From Gallionellaceae bacterium (GTDB lineage: Bacteria > Pseudomonadota > Gammaproteobacteria > Burkholderiales > Gallionellaceae): a stretch of DNA of 64,000 nt. The stretch spans positions 1-64,000 of the forward strand of contig JAVBYO010000027.1 in the NCBI GenBank assembly GCA_030823955.1, in the 5' to 3' direction. Shown here one piece after another: positions 17,327 through 26,555 of this stretch. Numbering within the stretch: position 1 is the stretch's first letter; each line of letters starts with the position of its first letter. Under the pieces are notes generated by a model that was not told where the DNA came from, did not search any database, and saw nothing but the letters and a program-made list of their open reading frames with translations. The translations under genes were made by a program, and so were the position numbers.

Positions 17327-18276
17327 TGCTTGATGAAATTTATAGTGGCAGAAGAGACTTCATTTGACCAAGACCACATAAACGAATGCCCCATTTCAAA
17401 TATCTTGAGTTGCGATCTTGGTATGTTCTTTTCCAGATACTTCGCGTGCTCCACTGGAAAACACACGTCATATTTGCCATGAATGATCAATGTGGCAGCC
17501 TGAATCTGCTTGATCGACTGTAGCCTATCTGGCGAAGCATCCACCGCCAATGCATGATGAAAGCCCGTTGTCGGATCAGCGCTACGCTGCGCAGCAAGCC
17601 GCAGAGTAGCGGCGACTTGCTCTCTCGGGAACGCACGACTGCCACCGTAAGTGATCGCCCAGCCACGTATCAAGCTCTCTTCCATCTCGCTTGCTGTCTG
17701 CGGAGGATGGGCAACAGAGGAACGAATGTAAGCCAGTAACTTTTCTTCCGGGGGAGGCAAGCTGAAAACCTGGTTGGCACGCCCCATTGTTGCCGCCATG
17801 TAAGGACGTTGATCTGCGCTTGTCGAGATTAACACCAGCTTTTCGACAAGGTTCGGATGGTCGATCGCCAGCAGTTGCGCGACATACCCCCCCATTGAAA
17901 GTCCAATGATCACTGCGCTCTTGATCTCATAGCCCCGAAGTACCGCGACAGCATCTTGCGTGAGGATATTCAGATCGTACGGGTGTTTCTGAAAATCGAC
18001 TGTCGAAGATTTTCCCGTGTCACGGTGGTCATAGCGGATCACAAAGTTGCCTGCATCGGCCAGCTGCTGACAGAACTCATCCGGCCAGAATATTCCCTGA
18101 TTCATCGCTCCCATGATCAGCAACATAGGGCGATCCGTCGGCTTGCCAAAGGCTTCCGACCACAGGATCAATCCATCTGCGCTTGTTATCTGTTTTTCCA
18201 TATAGCTCCCACCCGAATATGCGGGCACGCTTATCAGGCAGAGTAGCGCAAACATCCATGTTTGAAAGATTCTCAT
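17323..18276 (-). CDS. Alpha/beta hydrolase
   Basis: About 317 residues from the ATG at 18276, which gives a signal-peptide-like start (MRIFQTWMFALLCLISVPAYS). A second start at 18201 (MEKQITSADGL) has the better ribosome site (GGGAG) and would make a cytoplasmic 292-residue enzyme, so location is open. The fold shows the HG-type region MLLIMGAMNQG, the nucleophile elbow GLSMGG, an acid near KYDVCFP and the catalytic His in EMGHSF. Resembles lipase/esterase or proline iminopeptidase-type hydrolases; the substrate is unknown. Coupled to mobB. Confidence 0.82.
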   Translation of the reverse strand: MRIFQTWMFALLCLISVPAYSGGSYMEKQITSADGLILWSEAFGKPTDRPMLLIMGAMNQGIFWPDEFCQQLADAGNFVIRYDHRDTGKSSTVDFQKHPYDLNILTQDAVAVLRGYEIKSAVIIGLSMGGYVAQLLAIDHPNLVEKLVLISTSADQRPYMAATMGRANQVFSLPPPEEKLLAYIRSSVAHPPQTASEMEESLIRGWAITYGGSRAFPREQVAATLRLAAQRSADPTTGFHHALAVDASPDRLQSIKQIQAATLIIHGKYDVCFPVEHAKYLEKNIPRSQLKIFEMGHSFMWSWSNEVSSATINFIKQ

Positions 18277-18426
18277 TATGGTTATGCCCAGTGCAGCGTG
18301 GCTTTCGGAGTCTGATGAACGGATAACAACACTCCGGCCACGGCGAAACCTGAGTCGCTGACGGCGGAAAGAAGTTTCATTGGAAACCGGCAAGATCAAC
18401 CTGCAAGCTCAAGTCCGCATGTCTTA

Positions 18427-18909
18427 TCAATACCGCCCCTGCGACTTGTTGATGTAATTCGACAATTGCTCCGCTTCCCGATTCATGCGGATCAGGTTGG
18501 TATGGGTGTTGCGGAACAGCTCGCGCATCACTTTGTAGATGATGCGCGGATTGCTGTCGATCAGGGTCTCGAAAGCGTCCGGCTCCAGGGTATAGACGGT
18601 AGCGTCACCGTTCGCCACCAGCGTCGCTTTGCGCGTGGTGCGGTCGATGAAGGCGCGGGTTCCTGCACACTCTCCCTTGTTCATGGTGTAGCGCACTTCG
18701 CCTTTGCCTTCTTTGTCGCCGAACAGGTTAAGTCTTCCTTCAACCAGGATGTACAGCGTGCTGGACGCCTCGCCCTCTTTGGAAAGCATCTCGCCACTCT
18801 TCAGATGTTTGACACCCATGACAGCACCGAGGATACGGCCTTCGCCCAGCGTCAGGTCCTTGCCGATGGAGGATTTGCAGATCAATTCGGCTCGAATCTC
18901 ATTACTCAT
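18427..18909 (-). CDS. Cyclic nucleotide-binding domain protein
   Basis: 160 residues made almost wholly of a cNMP/Crp-like effector domain (about 20-130: MLSKEGEASSTLYILVEGRL, then GECAGTRAFIDRTTRKATLVA). There is no DNA-binding domain, so it is not a transcription factor by itself. The C-terminal helix (ELFRNTHTNLIRMNREAEQL) may dimerise. It stands between the hydrolase and moaE. Confidence 0.82.
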   Translation of the reverse strand: MSNEIRAELICKSSIGKDLTLGEGRILGAVMGVKHLKSGEMLSKEGEASSTLYILVEGRLNLFGDKEGKGEVRYTMNKGECAGTRAFIDRTTRKATLVANGDATVYTLEPDAFETLIDSNPRIIYKVMRELFRNTHTNLIRMNREAEQLSNYINKSQGRY

Positions 18910-18986
18910 ACGGGTGTTCTCCTTTAGGTTGGGTTATAAAATTTATGCAGCTTTTTGGGGGCAAGTTCTTCTGCGACCCCATGCTG

Positions 18987-19412
18987 CTACGGATGCTGCG
19001 TGACCCACGACTCGCCCTGCGGCGTGGTCTCTTTTTTCCAGATCGGCACACGTTGTTTCAGCTCGTCTATGATCCAGCGGCAGGCATCGAACGCGGCTGC
19101 ACGGTGCTCGGCTGCGGCTGCGATGAATACGATGTTGTCACCGGCGCGGACGTTGGTGACGCGATGCACGATGCGCGCTTCCAGCAAACTGAATCTGGCG
19201 ATGGCCTCGCTGCGCAATTTGTTCATCTCGGCCAGCGCCATGCTGCCATAGGCTTCAAAGCCGATCTCGCTGACATCGCGCCCTTCTGAAAAATCGCGTG
19301 CACAACCCAGGAAGGTGGCGATACCACCGATGCGTTTCGAGACCGCTTTCAAGGCGGCGATCTCCGCGTCTTGCGAAAAATCTTCCTGCTGGATACGGAC
19401 GGGGTTAGTCAT
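18987..19412 (-). CDS. moaE: Molybdopterin synthase catalytic subunit MoaE
   Basis: 141 residues from the ATG at 19412 (a TTG 6 bases upstream is the only alternative). MoaE and MoaD convert precursor Z to molybdopterin. Seen: GGIATFLGCARDFSEG, IVHRVTNVRAGDNIVFIAAAAEHRAAAFDAC and the VPIWKKE motif containing the catalytic Lys. It is separated from moaD by about 100 bases that hold a palindromic repeat. Confidence 0.93.
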   Translation of the reverse strand: MTNPVRIQQEDFSQDAEIAALKAVSKRIGGIATFLGCARDFSEGRDVSEIGFEAYGSMALAEMNKLRSEAIARFSLLEARIVHRVTNVRAGDNIVFIAAAAEHRAAAFDACRWIIDELKQRVPIWKKETTPQGESWVTQHP

Positions 19413-19430
19413 GCCCAATACCCTGTTGGA

Positions 19431-19498
19431 TTATCCGCTCCCCCTTCGATACACCGCGCGATACGCGGCACTGAGGGCGAACGGATAAGAGATGGCGA
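19431..19498. repeat. Palindromic intergenic repeat between moaD and moaE
   Basis: The stretch starts TTATCCGCTCCCCCTTCG and ends GAGGGCGAACGGATAA, so the ends form an imperfect inverted repeat, with a second internal hairpin (CCGCG-CGATA-CGCGG). It looks like the very widespread GAACGG / CTTCGA dispersed repeat of proteobacteria. It occupies most of the moaD-moaE gap and could slow or process the transcript. Confidence 0.65.
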
Positions 19499-19513
19499 AT
19501 ATTTGAATTCATT

Positions 19514-19753
19514 TTAGCCACCCGAGAACTTCGCCATAAAAGCGATCTCGTCGCCGTCGTTCAGCGGCAACTGCATGTCTTTGACCTGCGCCTGATTTAC
19601 GGCAGTGAAGCTCACGATATCAAATGCCTGCGGGTGCTGCGCACCAAGGCTGGCGACGACATCCTGCAATCTCATTCCGGCAGTGAAAACAATTTGTGTC
19701 TCGCGCATCTGCACGCGCTCGGCCACGGGACCGAAGAACAATATCCGTATCAC
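19514..19753 (-). CDS. moaD: Molybdopterin synthase sulfur-carrier subunit MoaD
   Basis: 79 residues with the ubiquitin-like fold and the C-terminal Gly-Gly (MAKFSGG) that is adenylated and thiocarboxylated. It starts inside the end of moaC (4-base overlap), so the two are coupled. The rhodanese in the same cluster is a possible sulfur donor partner. Confidence 0.93.
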   Translation of the reverse strand: MIRILFFGPVAERVQMRETQIVFTAGMRLQDVVASLGAQHPQAFDIVSFTAVNQAQVKDMQLPLNDGDEIAFMAKFSGG

Positions 19754-20247
19754 GCTTCACCCCTGCGCCACACGCCGCTCTTGCCGCCGCGCTTCTCTTC
19801 GAGTTGTACGTGCTCGATGCGCATGCCCCGATCCATCGCCTTGCACATGTCGTATACGGTGAGCAGTGCGGTGCTGGCGGCGCACAGGGCTTCCATTTCC
19901 ACGCCGGTCTGTCCCACGCATTTGGTGGTGGCGGTGACACGCAGGCCGACACAGCCGCTGGCATCAGCATCATTGATTTCGGCGAAAGAAACTTCCACGC
20001 CAGTGAGCGGCAGACTATGGCACATGGGGATCATGTCGGGAGTGCGCTTTGCTGCCATGACGGCGGCGACATCGGCCACGGCCAGCACGTTGCCTTTGGC
20101 AATCTTGCCGGTGCGGATGCGTTCCAGTGTAGCGGGCATCATGCGGATCACGCCGCTGGCGATAGCCACACGCTGGGTGTTGGCTTTGTCCGACACGTCC
20201 ACCATGCGGGCGCGTCCGTCTGCGGAAAAATGTGTCAGTTCGTCCAT
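19750..20247 (-). CDS. moaC: Cyclic pyranopterin monophosphate synthase MoaC
   Basis: 165 residues with the MoaC signatures PMCHSLPLTGVEV and GVEMEALCAASTALLTVYDMCKAMD split across the active site. It makes cyclic pyranopterin from the MoaA product. Divergent from moaA with a 129-base intergenic region that must hold both promoters. Confidence 0.95.
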   Translation of the reverse strand: MDELTHFSADGRARMVDVSDKANTQRVAIASGVIRMMPATLERIRTGKIAKGNVLAVADVAAVMAAKRTPDMIPMCHSLPLTGVEVSFAEINDADASGCVGLRVTATTKCVGQTGVEMEALCAASTALLTVYDMCKAMDRGMRIEHVQLEEKRGGKSGVWRRGEA

Positions 20248-20376
20248 CCTCTTCTCATCCGGTCAGCTTGTGCATATAACCCATAAGGCGCATTGTAATC
20301 ACACCTTAAGGCAGTACAATGAGGCCGCTGACATTAACAGATTTCTCCTATTCCTTGGCGCGAAAAATCGCAAACC

Positions 20377-21354
20377 ATGACTGCCCTGCAAGATAGCTTC
20401 GGACGCAACATCGAGTACCTGCGCCTGTCGGTGACGGATCGTTGCGACTTGCGTTGTTCATACTGCATCCCGCAGGGTTTCCACGACTTCGAGACCCCGG
20501 AACACTGGCTCTCCTTCGACGAGATCGAGCGTGTGGTCGCCGTGTTCGCGCGTCTGGGCGTGGCCCGTATCCGCCTCACCGGCGGCGAACCGCTCACCCG
20601 ACCACACATCGCCGGTCTGGCGCAGCGACTGTGTGCCCTGCCCGGTGTACACGACCTTTCGCTTTCCACCAATGCCACCCTGCTCTCCCGTTACGCCGCC
20701 GAACTGCGTACTGCGGGTGTCTCGCGCCTGAACGTGAGTCTCGATTCTCTCGATGCACCACGCCTGGCCTGTATCACCGGACGCGACTGTCTGGCTCAGA
20801 TACTCGACGGCCTGACCGCCGCCAAACAGGCCGGATTCGCGCCCATCAAGATCAACATGGTGGTGCTCGGCGGCGAGAACGAACACGAGATCGAAAACAT
20901 GGTCGGGTTCTGCATGGAACACGGCTTCATCCTGCGCCTGATCGAGACCATGCCGATGGGTGACAGCGGGCGCAGCGCCAACTACGTCGATCTGCAGGCA
21001 GTACGCCAGCGCCTGCAACAGCGCTTCGGCCTCATCGACGGCGTGGTGCCAGGCGGCGGCCCTGCGCGTTATCTGCGCTCGACCGACGGCACATTCTCGC
21101 TGGGCTTCATCACCCCCATCTCGCAACACTTCTGCGACACCTGCAACCGTGTGCGCCTTTCCGCCGACGGCACCTTGTATCTGTGTCTGGGACAGGAAGA
21201 CAAACTCGACCTGCGTTCCCTGCTGCGTGGCGGCATCAGTGATACCAGACTGGAAGCTGCGATCCGTGAGGCCGTCGCCAGGAAACCGGAACGTCACGAA
21301 TTCAAAGAACAGTCGCACAAGATCGTGCGCATCATGAGCCAGACCGGCGGCTAG
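20377..21354 (+). CDS. moaA: GTP 3',8-cyclase MoaA (radical SAM)
   Basis: 325 residues. N-terminal radical SAM cluster CDLRCSYC near residues 22-29, LTGGEPL motif, and the C-terminal cluster CDTCNRVRLSADGTLYLC; ends in the Gly-Gly required for activity. First step of Moco synthesis. Divergent from moaC-moaD-moaE. No ribosome site stands out strongly, but the start MTALQDSFGRNIEYLRLSVT fits the family. Confidence 0.96.
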   Translation: MTALQDSFGRNIEYLRLSVTDRCDLRCSYCIPQGFHDFETPEHWLSFDEIERVVAVFARLGVARIRLTGGEPLTRPHIAGLAQRLCALPGVHDLSLSTNATLLSRYAAELRTAGVSRLNVSLDSLDAPRLACITGRDCLAQILDGLTAAKQAGFAPIKINMVVLGGENEHEIENMVGFCMEHGFILRLIETMPMGDSGRSANYVDLQAVRQRLQQRFGLIDGVVPGGGPARYLRSTDGTFSLGFITPISQHFCDTCNRVRLSADGTLYLCLGQEDKLDLRSLLRGGISDTRLEAAIREAVARKPERHEFKEQSHKIVRIMSQTGG

Positions 21355-21402
21355 GATTGCAGTCGCGTGCATGGCACGCTCCCACGAAACCCACGCGATG
21401 GT

Positions 21403-21630
21403 CTAATCGTCGCCCAACACCAGTGCCGTATCGCGCACCTCGTTCAACAGATCTTCGGCATGCAACTCGGTCTCGGCATGGATCATTTTGATGACTCCAT
21501 GCGCGCCTTCGTTTTCTTCGGCACGCAACTGTTTCGCTCTTGCCGACGCCTCCCGGTAACTGTCGTGCTGTTCGATCTTTTCCAGCATGCGTATCGGGCG
21601 TTCGGTGATGCGGTAGATGAAATATGGCAT
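21403..21630 (-). CDS. Small hypothetical protein, 75 residues
   Basis: Soluble, charged protein starting MPYFIYRI with a helical Lys/Arg/Glu-rich middle (SYREASARAKQLRAEE). No recognised domain. It is the last gene of the minus-strand run that begins at dsrA, 13 bases after the ankyrin gene, so it may lie at the end of the dsr transcript. Convergent with moaA. Confidence 0.65.
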   Translation of the reverse strand: MPYFIYRITERPIRMLEKIEQHDSYREASARAKQLRAEENEGAHGVIKMIHAETELHAEDLLNEVRDTALVLGDD

Positions 21631-21643
21631 GTGTGATTCCGTG

Positions 21644-22129
21644 TTAAGCGCCGGGGCGTTTCATGAAGGTGATGACGTTGGTGTTGGGCGCATTTTTGCT
21701 GGCACAGCTGCCTTCACCGAGTCCGGCGAGTTGTTCGGCTTCGTGCAGCAGGTTCACCACGTCCACATAGTGCTTCTGTTTCACCATCATCAATGCGGTG
21801 AATCCGCCTTCGTTCTTGGCCAGCACATCGGCACCGGCTTGCAGCAGCACTTCGACTACGGCAGTTTCGCCGTAACCCGAGGCCAGCATGAGCGGGCGCA
21901 CGCCGTAACCGATGGGTGCCTCGATGTCGGCACCGGCGGCTATGAGCACTTGCACCACATCGGCGAAACCGTGTTTGAGCTCGGCGTTGTAGCAAGCTTT
22001 CATCAACGGCGACCAGCCGAGTTCGTCGCGCACATTCACGTCTGCGCCCGCCGCAATCAGACTGTTCACCCGCTCAAGTTCGCCCGCATAAGCGGCAGCC
22101 ATCAGTTCGTTCGTCATACGTTCGTTCAC
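21644..22129 (-). CDS. Ankyrin repeat protein
   Basis: 161 residues with four ankyrin-type repeats (markers LIAAGADVNVRDELGWSPLM, LIAAGADIEAPIGYGVRPLM, LLQAGADVLAKNEGGFTALM). No signal peptide. Such proteins mediate protein contacts. Its start overlaps the upstream gene stop by 4 bases. A role in sulfur metabolism is only suggested by position. Confidence 0.85.
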   Translation of the reverse strand: MNERMTNELMAAAYAGELERVNSLIAAGADVNVRDELGWSPLMKACYNAELKHGFADVVQVLIAAGADIEAPIGYGVRPLMLASGYGETAVVEVLLQAGADVLAKNEGGFTALMMVKQKHYVDVVNLLHEAEQLAGLGEGSCASKNAPNTNVITFMKRPGA

Positions 22130-23025
22130 TTTTTGACGGTTTTTTCCAGCGCGGCCAGAATTGCTTCCGGTGTCTTCATAATGTTCATGAAACTGTTCTT
22201 GCCCATCATACTCAAATCCGGGAAATTGATCGCGATGCGGAAACGCGCATACAGGGCATACACCTTGTTGCCCGACACCAGCACTTCGTACGGCAGGTGT
22301 GCGGCAGACTTCAGCTCGCGGAAGTCGACCTCTTTCATAATGAACTGGTCGTCCATGTATTTGCTGTCGCCGCTGCCTTTCAGCGCCACACCGAACACAC
22401 TCTCCTGTTTGCCCGGTACATCGACGCGGTAGACCTTGGATACGCCGTTCTTGTTGCCGATCAGCCCCAGATCGACCGCTTTCAGAGCCTCCTCATGGCT
22501 GCCGTATTCCGCCAGTTCGCTGGGCTCATCGAAATATTCCATACCAATGGTGTAGTGATATTTGCGCGCCTGCTTGGCCGTCATGCCGGATGCACCGAAC
22601 TCTTCCATCCTGCCCAGAGCCTTTGCCAGCGCTGCGGAAACGTTCGCCAGATCACCGCTCATACGGTATACATTCGCCATATATACCGGATTGGTATAAC
22701 TCACCTGGACCTCGCCGCCGACTTCGCTGAGCGATACGCGCTGCACCGCCCCGTAGCCCCCGAATTCGGAAGCGGCGGCATTCTTCTTCAGCTCGTCGCT
22801 GGTGACGATGATGATGTCGGTGCCGGAGTAGGGTGCATATTCACCGACCACCACGAAACCGGCCCCCGTCAAAGCTGCCTTCACCTGCCCCGCCCGCTCG
22901 GCGATGGTTCCGCTGCTTTTTGAGGCCAGCACAAAAGGTTTGAGGACAGCATCGGCCGCCAAAACCGAACCTGACAGCAACAACAGTGCGGACAACAACA
23001 CCCCTTTAAGCGCTTTATGCGTCAT
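22126..23025 (-). CDS. Secreted protein of unknown function
   Basis: 299 residues from the ATG at 23025, behind GGGAGA; the much longer open frame beyond it is the shadow of cysG. A signal peptide (LKGVLLSALLLLSGSVLAAD) precedes about 275 residues with no cysteine-haem motif. The segment GQVKAALTGAGFVVVGEYAP and the DIIIVTSDELKKNA run look DUF302-like but weakly. Lies between cysG and the ankyrin gene in the same operon, so a periplasmic sulfur-related role is possible but unproven. Confidence 0.72.
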   Translation of the reverse strand: MTHKALKGVLLSALLLLSGSVLAADAVLKPFVLASKSSGTIAERAGQVKAALTGAGFVVVGEYAPYSGTDIIIVTSDELKKNAAASEFGGYGAVQRVSLSEVGGEVQVSYTNPVYMANVYRMSGDLANVSAALAKALGRMEEFGASGMTAKQARKYHYTIGMEYFDEPSELAEYGSHEEALKAVDLGLIGNKNGVSKVYRVDVPGKQESVFGVALKGSGDSKYMDDQFIMKEVDFRELKSAAHLPYEVLVSGNKVYALYARFRIAINFPDLSMMGKNSFMNIMKTPEAILAALEKTVKK

Positions 23026-23054
23026 TCTTTTCTCCCTGTCGTGATTGGACTGCA

Positions 23055-24431
23055 TTAGGTCTGCGGATGGAACCAGGCCAGTTTCTCCCGAAGGGTGACC
23101 ACCCCGCCGACGATGATGAGTGTGGGGGCCTGCGGTTTCTCGCGTTCGGCGATGGCGGGCAATGTCGCCAGCGTGCCGGTGATGACGCGCTGCGTGGGTT
23201 GGGTGCCGTGCTGCACGATGGCGATGGGTGTAGTGTCCGGCAGGCCGTGCTTGATGAGTTCGGCGCACAGCGTATCCAGCCCGTGCAAGCCCATGTACAC
23301 CACCACGGTCTGCCTGGGGCGCGCCAGTGCGTCCCAATCCAGATTCATGGTGCCGTCCTTGAGGTGTCCGGTGACGAACATGCACGACTGCGCGTGGTCG
23401 CGGTGCGTCAGCGGGATACCCGCGTAGGACGCCACACCGGAGGCCGCAGTGATGCCGGGTACGACTTGAAATGCGATGCCTTCCGCCGCCAGAGTCTCGA
23501 TCTCTTCGCCGCCGCGCCCGAAGATGAACGGGTCGCCGCCCTTCAGACGCAGTACGCGCTTGCCTTCTTTGGCGAGGCGCACCAGCAACAGGTTGATTTC
23601 TTCCTGCGGCAACGTGTGGTCGTCGCGCTTCTTGCCAACGAAGATACGCTCGGCATCCCGCCGCGTCATCTCCACGATGGGTTTTGACACCAGATTGTCG
23701 TACACCACCACATCGGCTTTCTGCATCAGGCGCAGCGCGCGAAAAGTGAGCAGATCTGGATCGCCGGGGCCGGCACCGACCAGATACACCTCGCCGCGCT
23801 GGATGTTGTCTTCGTTTTGCAGCATCTGCTGCAGCATCGCCTCGGCACTCGCCTCGTCGCCGGTCAGCACCTTCTCTGAGACCACGCCCTCGAACACGTT
23901 TTCCCAGAAGATACGCCGCTTCGCGGGATTGGTGACGCGGCGCTTCACTTCTTCGCGGAAGCGTTCGGCGAAAGCGGCCAGCTTGCTGTAGTTCTGCGGG
24001 ATCACCGTTTCCAGTTTGCCGCGCATCATACGTGTGAGCACCGGCGATGCGCCGCCGCTGGAGAACGCCACCATGAGCGGCGAACGGTCGAGGATGGCGG
24101 GCATGATGAACGAACACAGCTCGGGATCATCCACCACGTTGACCGGGATGTTGCGCGCCTGGGCCAACTCGGAGACTTGTCTGTTCACGGCGCGGTCGTT
24201 GGTGGCGGCGATGATGAGCGTCACACCGTTCAGATGCCTCTCTTCGAAACGCCCAACGACAGCTTCGATGCCCGGCTGTTGCGCCAACTCAGCACCAATC
24301 TCCGGCGCAACCACACGCACCTTCGCCCCGGCATCAAGCAGCACACCTGCCTTGCGCGCGCCCACAGAGCCTCCGCCGACCACGAGGCAGAGCTTGTTTT
24401 TTACATTGGCGAATATCGGCAGAAAATCCAT
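23055..24431 (-). CDS. cysG: Siroheme synthase CysG
   Basis: 458 residues starting [20 protein letters not shown], the standard start (a TTG 6 bases upstream is ignored). N-terminal dehydrogenase/ferrochelatase with NAD-binding [12 protein letters not shown]-terminal uroporphyrinogen III methyltransferase with [27 protein letters not shown] and GITAASG. Makes siroheme from uroporphyrinogen III, needed by DsrAB. In the same direction as the dsr genes, downstream of the DUF4202 gene, after a palindromic repeat. Confidence 0.95.
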   Translation of the reverse strand: MDFLPIFANVKNKLCLVVGGGSVGARKAGVLLDAGAKVRVVAPEIGAELAQQPGIEAVVGRFEERHLNGVTLIIAATNDRAVNRQVSELAQARNIPVNVVDDPELCSFIMPAILDRSPLMVAFSSGGASPVLTRMMRGKLETVIPQNYSKLAAFAERFREEVKRRVTNPAKRRIFWENVFEGVVSEKVLTGDEASAEAMLQQMLQNEDNIQRGEVYLVGAGPGDPDLLTFRALRLMQKADVVVYDNLVSKPIVEMTRRDAERIFVGKKRDDHTLPQEEINLLLVRLAKEGKRVLRLKGGDPFIFGRGGEEIETLAAEGIAFQVVPGITAASGVASYAGIPLTHRDHAQSCMFVTGHLKDGTMNLDWDALARPRQTVVVYMGLHGLDTLCAELIKHGLPDTTPIAIVQHGTQPTQRVITGTLATLPAIAEREKPQAPTLIIVGGVVTLREKLAWFHPQT

Positions 24432-24445
24432 GTTCAATGCTCTCG

Positions 24446-24525
24446 GTAGGTCGGGTTAGTGCAGCGTTAATCCGACGTTTATCGGTGGGTGTCGGGTTAG
24501 GGCCTGAGGGCCTAACCCGACCTAC
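24446..24525. repeat. Palindromic repeat between DUF4202 gene and cysG
   Basis: GTAGGTCGGGTTAG at 24446-24459 and CTAACCCGACCTAC at 24512-24525 are perfect inverted ends. An internal copy beginning GTCGGGTTAGG at 24491 forms an 11-bp perfect hairpin with 24511-24521, and another inner AATCCGACG faces it. This matches the widespread GTAGGTCGGGTTA dispersed element. It could fold in the dsr transcript before cysG. Confidence 0.8.
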
Positions 24526-24531
24526 AGGGTC

Positions 24532-25134
24532 TTATCCTTTGATCGACTTGAGGATCAGCGGCACCAGTGCCTCGGGCAGCTTGATCTTGCCGGCCAGCGC
24601 AAAATCGTGCGCCCGCTCGGACATCTTGTCCCAGGTTTTCTTGATGATGATGATCCACTTCGCCTCGTCGTAATCCGGCTTCTGCTGCGCGAAGTGCAGC
24701 ATGTAATGCTCGATAAAACACAAGTCGACCACGTCTTCCATCAATTGCGTCTCGGGATTGCTCTTCAATTCTTTTTTGCCGACGATGGTCTTCACGCGTT
24801 CGATCATGGCATCGTCGTAGCCAACCTGCTGCATCAGCTTGCCTGCGGTCTCGGCGTGGAATTTGTACAGATTGGTGCGCCACAGCATGTAGCCCTTCTT
24901 GTCCATCGGGTAGTCGCTACGCGGGCTTTTCCAGCGCTGGATGTGCTGCGCGCGGCAGGCCAGTTTCACCGCGTCGGACGCGTCCGGTGCGTAGCGTTCC
25001 TGCATCTCGGTCATGCGCAGCGCGTAGAGCAGCTCTTTGGGATATGTGTTGCCGTCGGCGACTTCCTTGTTCGGATCTTCGGCATTGGCTTGGTCGAATG
25101 CAGCGATGGCTGCCTGATACAGACTTGTGTTCAT
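24532..25134 (-). CDS. DUF4202 family protein
   Basis: 200 residues from the ATG at 25134. Soluble protein matching the DUF4202 pattern: FDQANAEDPN near the start, QHIQRWKSPRSDYPMDKKGYMLWRT... (HIQRW, YPMDKKGYMLWR), and conserved His/Glu sites (LCFIEHYML) that suggest a metal-dependent HD-like hydrolase, which is inference. Its start overlaps the dsrN stop by 4 bases, so it is a coupled member of the dsr operon, a position known in some sulfur oxidisers. Confidence 0.8.
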   Translation of the reverse strand: MNTSLYQAAIAAFDQANAEDPNKEVADGNTYPKELLYALRMTEMQERYAPDASDAVKLACRAQHIQRWKSPRSDYPMDKKGYMLWRTNLYKFHAETAGKLMQQVGYDDAMIERVKTIVGKKELKSNPETQLMEDVVDLCFIEHYMLHFAQQKPDYDEAKWIIIIKKTWDKMSERAHDFALAGKIKLPEALVPLILKSIKG

Positions 25135-26537
25135 AGTGCTTTCTCGTTGATTGATGTTGATCGTGATTGTTGTTCCTTGCAGCGCCGCACGAAAGCGACG
25201 AAGCGGGTGGCCCAGTAACAACTGCCGATGGTGCGCAGGTGGGTGTAAGAGGCCAGCAGGTTATGCACGATGAGGCCGTCGCGCTCCCCGTCGATGCCGT
25301 AACCGCGCTCGACATGGTAAGCGAAGCGACTATCCGGCGGAAGGTTTTCCAGTTTTGAATAGTGAAACTCGTGTGCCTTGACCTGCTTGGCCGGAACATC
25401 TGGGCGCGGCCACGGGTGCTCCCCGTCTTCCTTGAGATGCACATAGCCGCGACCTATGGGTTTGCCGTACATCCGCACATCGCCCGGTATCGCACCCACC
25501 ATCGCGAAGCTGCGGCCTTCGTAATCGATGCCGCGTGACAGATACATCAGGCCGCCGCATTCGGCATAGGCTGGCAAACCGTTTTCGATAGCGCGTTTGA
25601 TGTCGGCACGCAGCGCAGTGTTCGCTTCCAGCTCTGCGGCACAGGTCTCGGGGAAGCCGCCGCCGATATACAGTCCGTCGGCTTCCGGCAACTTGGCATC
25701 GCGCAGGGCATCGAACGGCACCAGCTCCGCCCCCGCCGCTTCCAGCGCATCGAGGTCATCGGCGTAATAGAAACCGAAGGAGCGGTCGCGCGCGATGGCG
25801 ATCTTTACTTTTTCACCGCAAGGTAGCGGACTCACTTGAGCCTTGTGCGGAATGCTCAGTGGTGCTTTTTGCGTAAGTGCGAGCAACTTGTCGAGATCGA
25901 CCTGTTCGGCGATAGCCTCGCCGATCTGTTTGATCTTGGCGGTGGCGACATGTGATTCGTTGCTGGGCATCAGACCGAGATGGCGCTCGATAATGGAGAG
26001 ACGCTCGTCGTGCTGGATGGCACCGATCACCGGCACGTCGGTGTAATGCTCGATGACCTGACGCAATTTTGATTCGTGGCGACGCCCGCCAAGATTGTTG
26101 AGGATGACTCCGGCGATGTTGATGTCGCGGTCGAACGCCTGATAACCAAGTATCAGCGGCGCGATACCGCGCGTCATGCCGCGCGCGTCGATCACCAAGA
26201 TCACCGGCAGATCGAGTAGCTTGGCCAGTGCGGCGTTGCTGTTGCTGCCGTCCAGCGCAAGACCGTCGTACAGCCCTTTGTTACCCTCGACCAGATTCAC
26301 CTCGCTGCTGTGCTGGGCGAAGGTGGCGATCACATCGTCGTTTTCCATCAGATACAGATCGAGGTTGCGGCAGGCATGTCCGGCAGCCTGACTGAGCCAC
26401 ATCGGATCGATGTAGTCCGGCCCCTTTTTGAACGGCTGCACGGCGTGGCCGCGCGCGGACAGCGCGGCGCACAGACCGATACTGACCATGGTCTTGCCGG
26501 AGGATTTATGTGCTGCCGAGATCAGCATGCGGTTCAT
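25131..26537 (-). CDS. dsrN: DsrN, siroheme amidase (cobyrinate a,c-diamide synthase homologue)
   Basis: 468 residues. P-loop AAHKSSGKTMVSIGL and GPDYIDPMWLS at the N-terminus, C-terminal class I glutamine amidotransferase-like part with the Cys of AECGGLMYLSRG and HEFHYSKLE. CobB homologues in dsr operons are DsrN, which amidates siroheme for DsrAB. Here no cobalamin genes surround it, and it directly follows dsrP, so the DsrN reading is favoured. Confidence 0.9.
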   Translation of the reverse strand: MNRMLISAAHKSSGKTMVSIGLCAALSARGHAVQPFKKGPDYIDPMWLSQAAGHACRNLDLYLMENDDVIATFAQHSSEVNLVEGNKGLYDGLALDGSNSNAALAKLLDLPVILVIDARGMTRGIAPLILGYQAFDRDINIAGVILNNLGGRRHESKLRQVIEHYTDVPVIGAIQHDERLSIIERHLGLMPSNESHVATAKIKQIGEAIAEQVDLDKLLALTQKAPLSIPHKAQVSPLPCGEKVKIAIARDRSFGFYYADDLDALEAAGAELVPFDALRDAKLPEADGLYIGGGFPETCAAELEANTALRADIKRAIENGLPAYAECGGLMYLSRGIDYEGRSFAMVGAIPGDVRMYGKPIGRGYVHLKEDGEHPWPRPDVPAKQVKAHEFHYSKLENLPPDSRFAYHVERGYGIDGERDGLIVHNLLASYTHLRTIGSCYWATRFVAFVRRCKEQQSRSTSINEKAL

Positions 26538-26555
26538 GGCAGCCTCCTGACGGAG

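Noticed and set aside
21644-22129. Ankyrin protein as recent eukaryotic transfer
   Set aside because: Base composition and codon use look like the neighbours and such proteins are common in proteobacteria.
23026-24117. N-terminal extension of the secreted protein gene to 663 residues
   Set aside because: The extension is low-complexity Arg/His-rich shadow of cysG; the ATG at 23025 has a ribosome site and a signal peptide.
25131-26537. Cobalamin biosynthesis CobB
   Set aside because: No other cobalamin gene is near and it lies right after dsrP, which fits DsrN.
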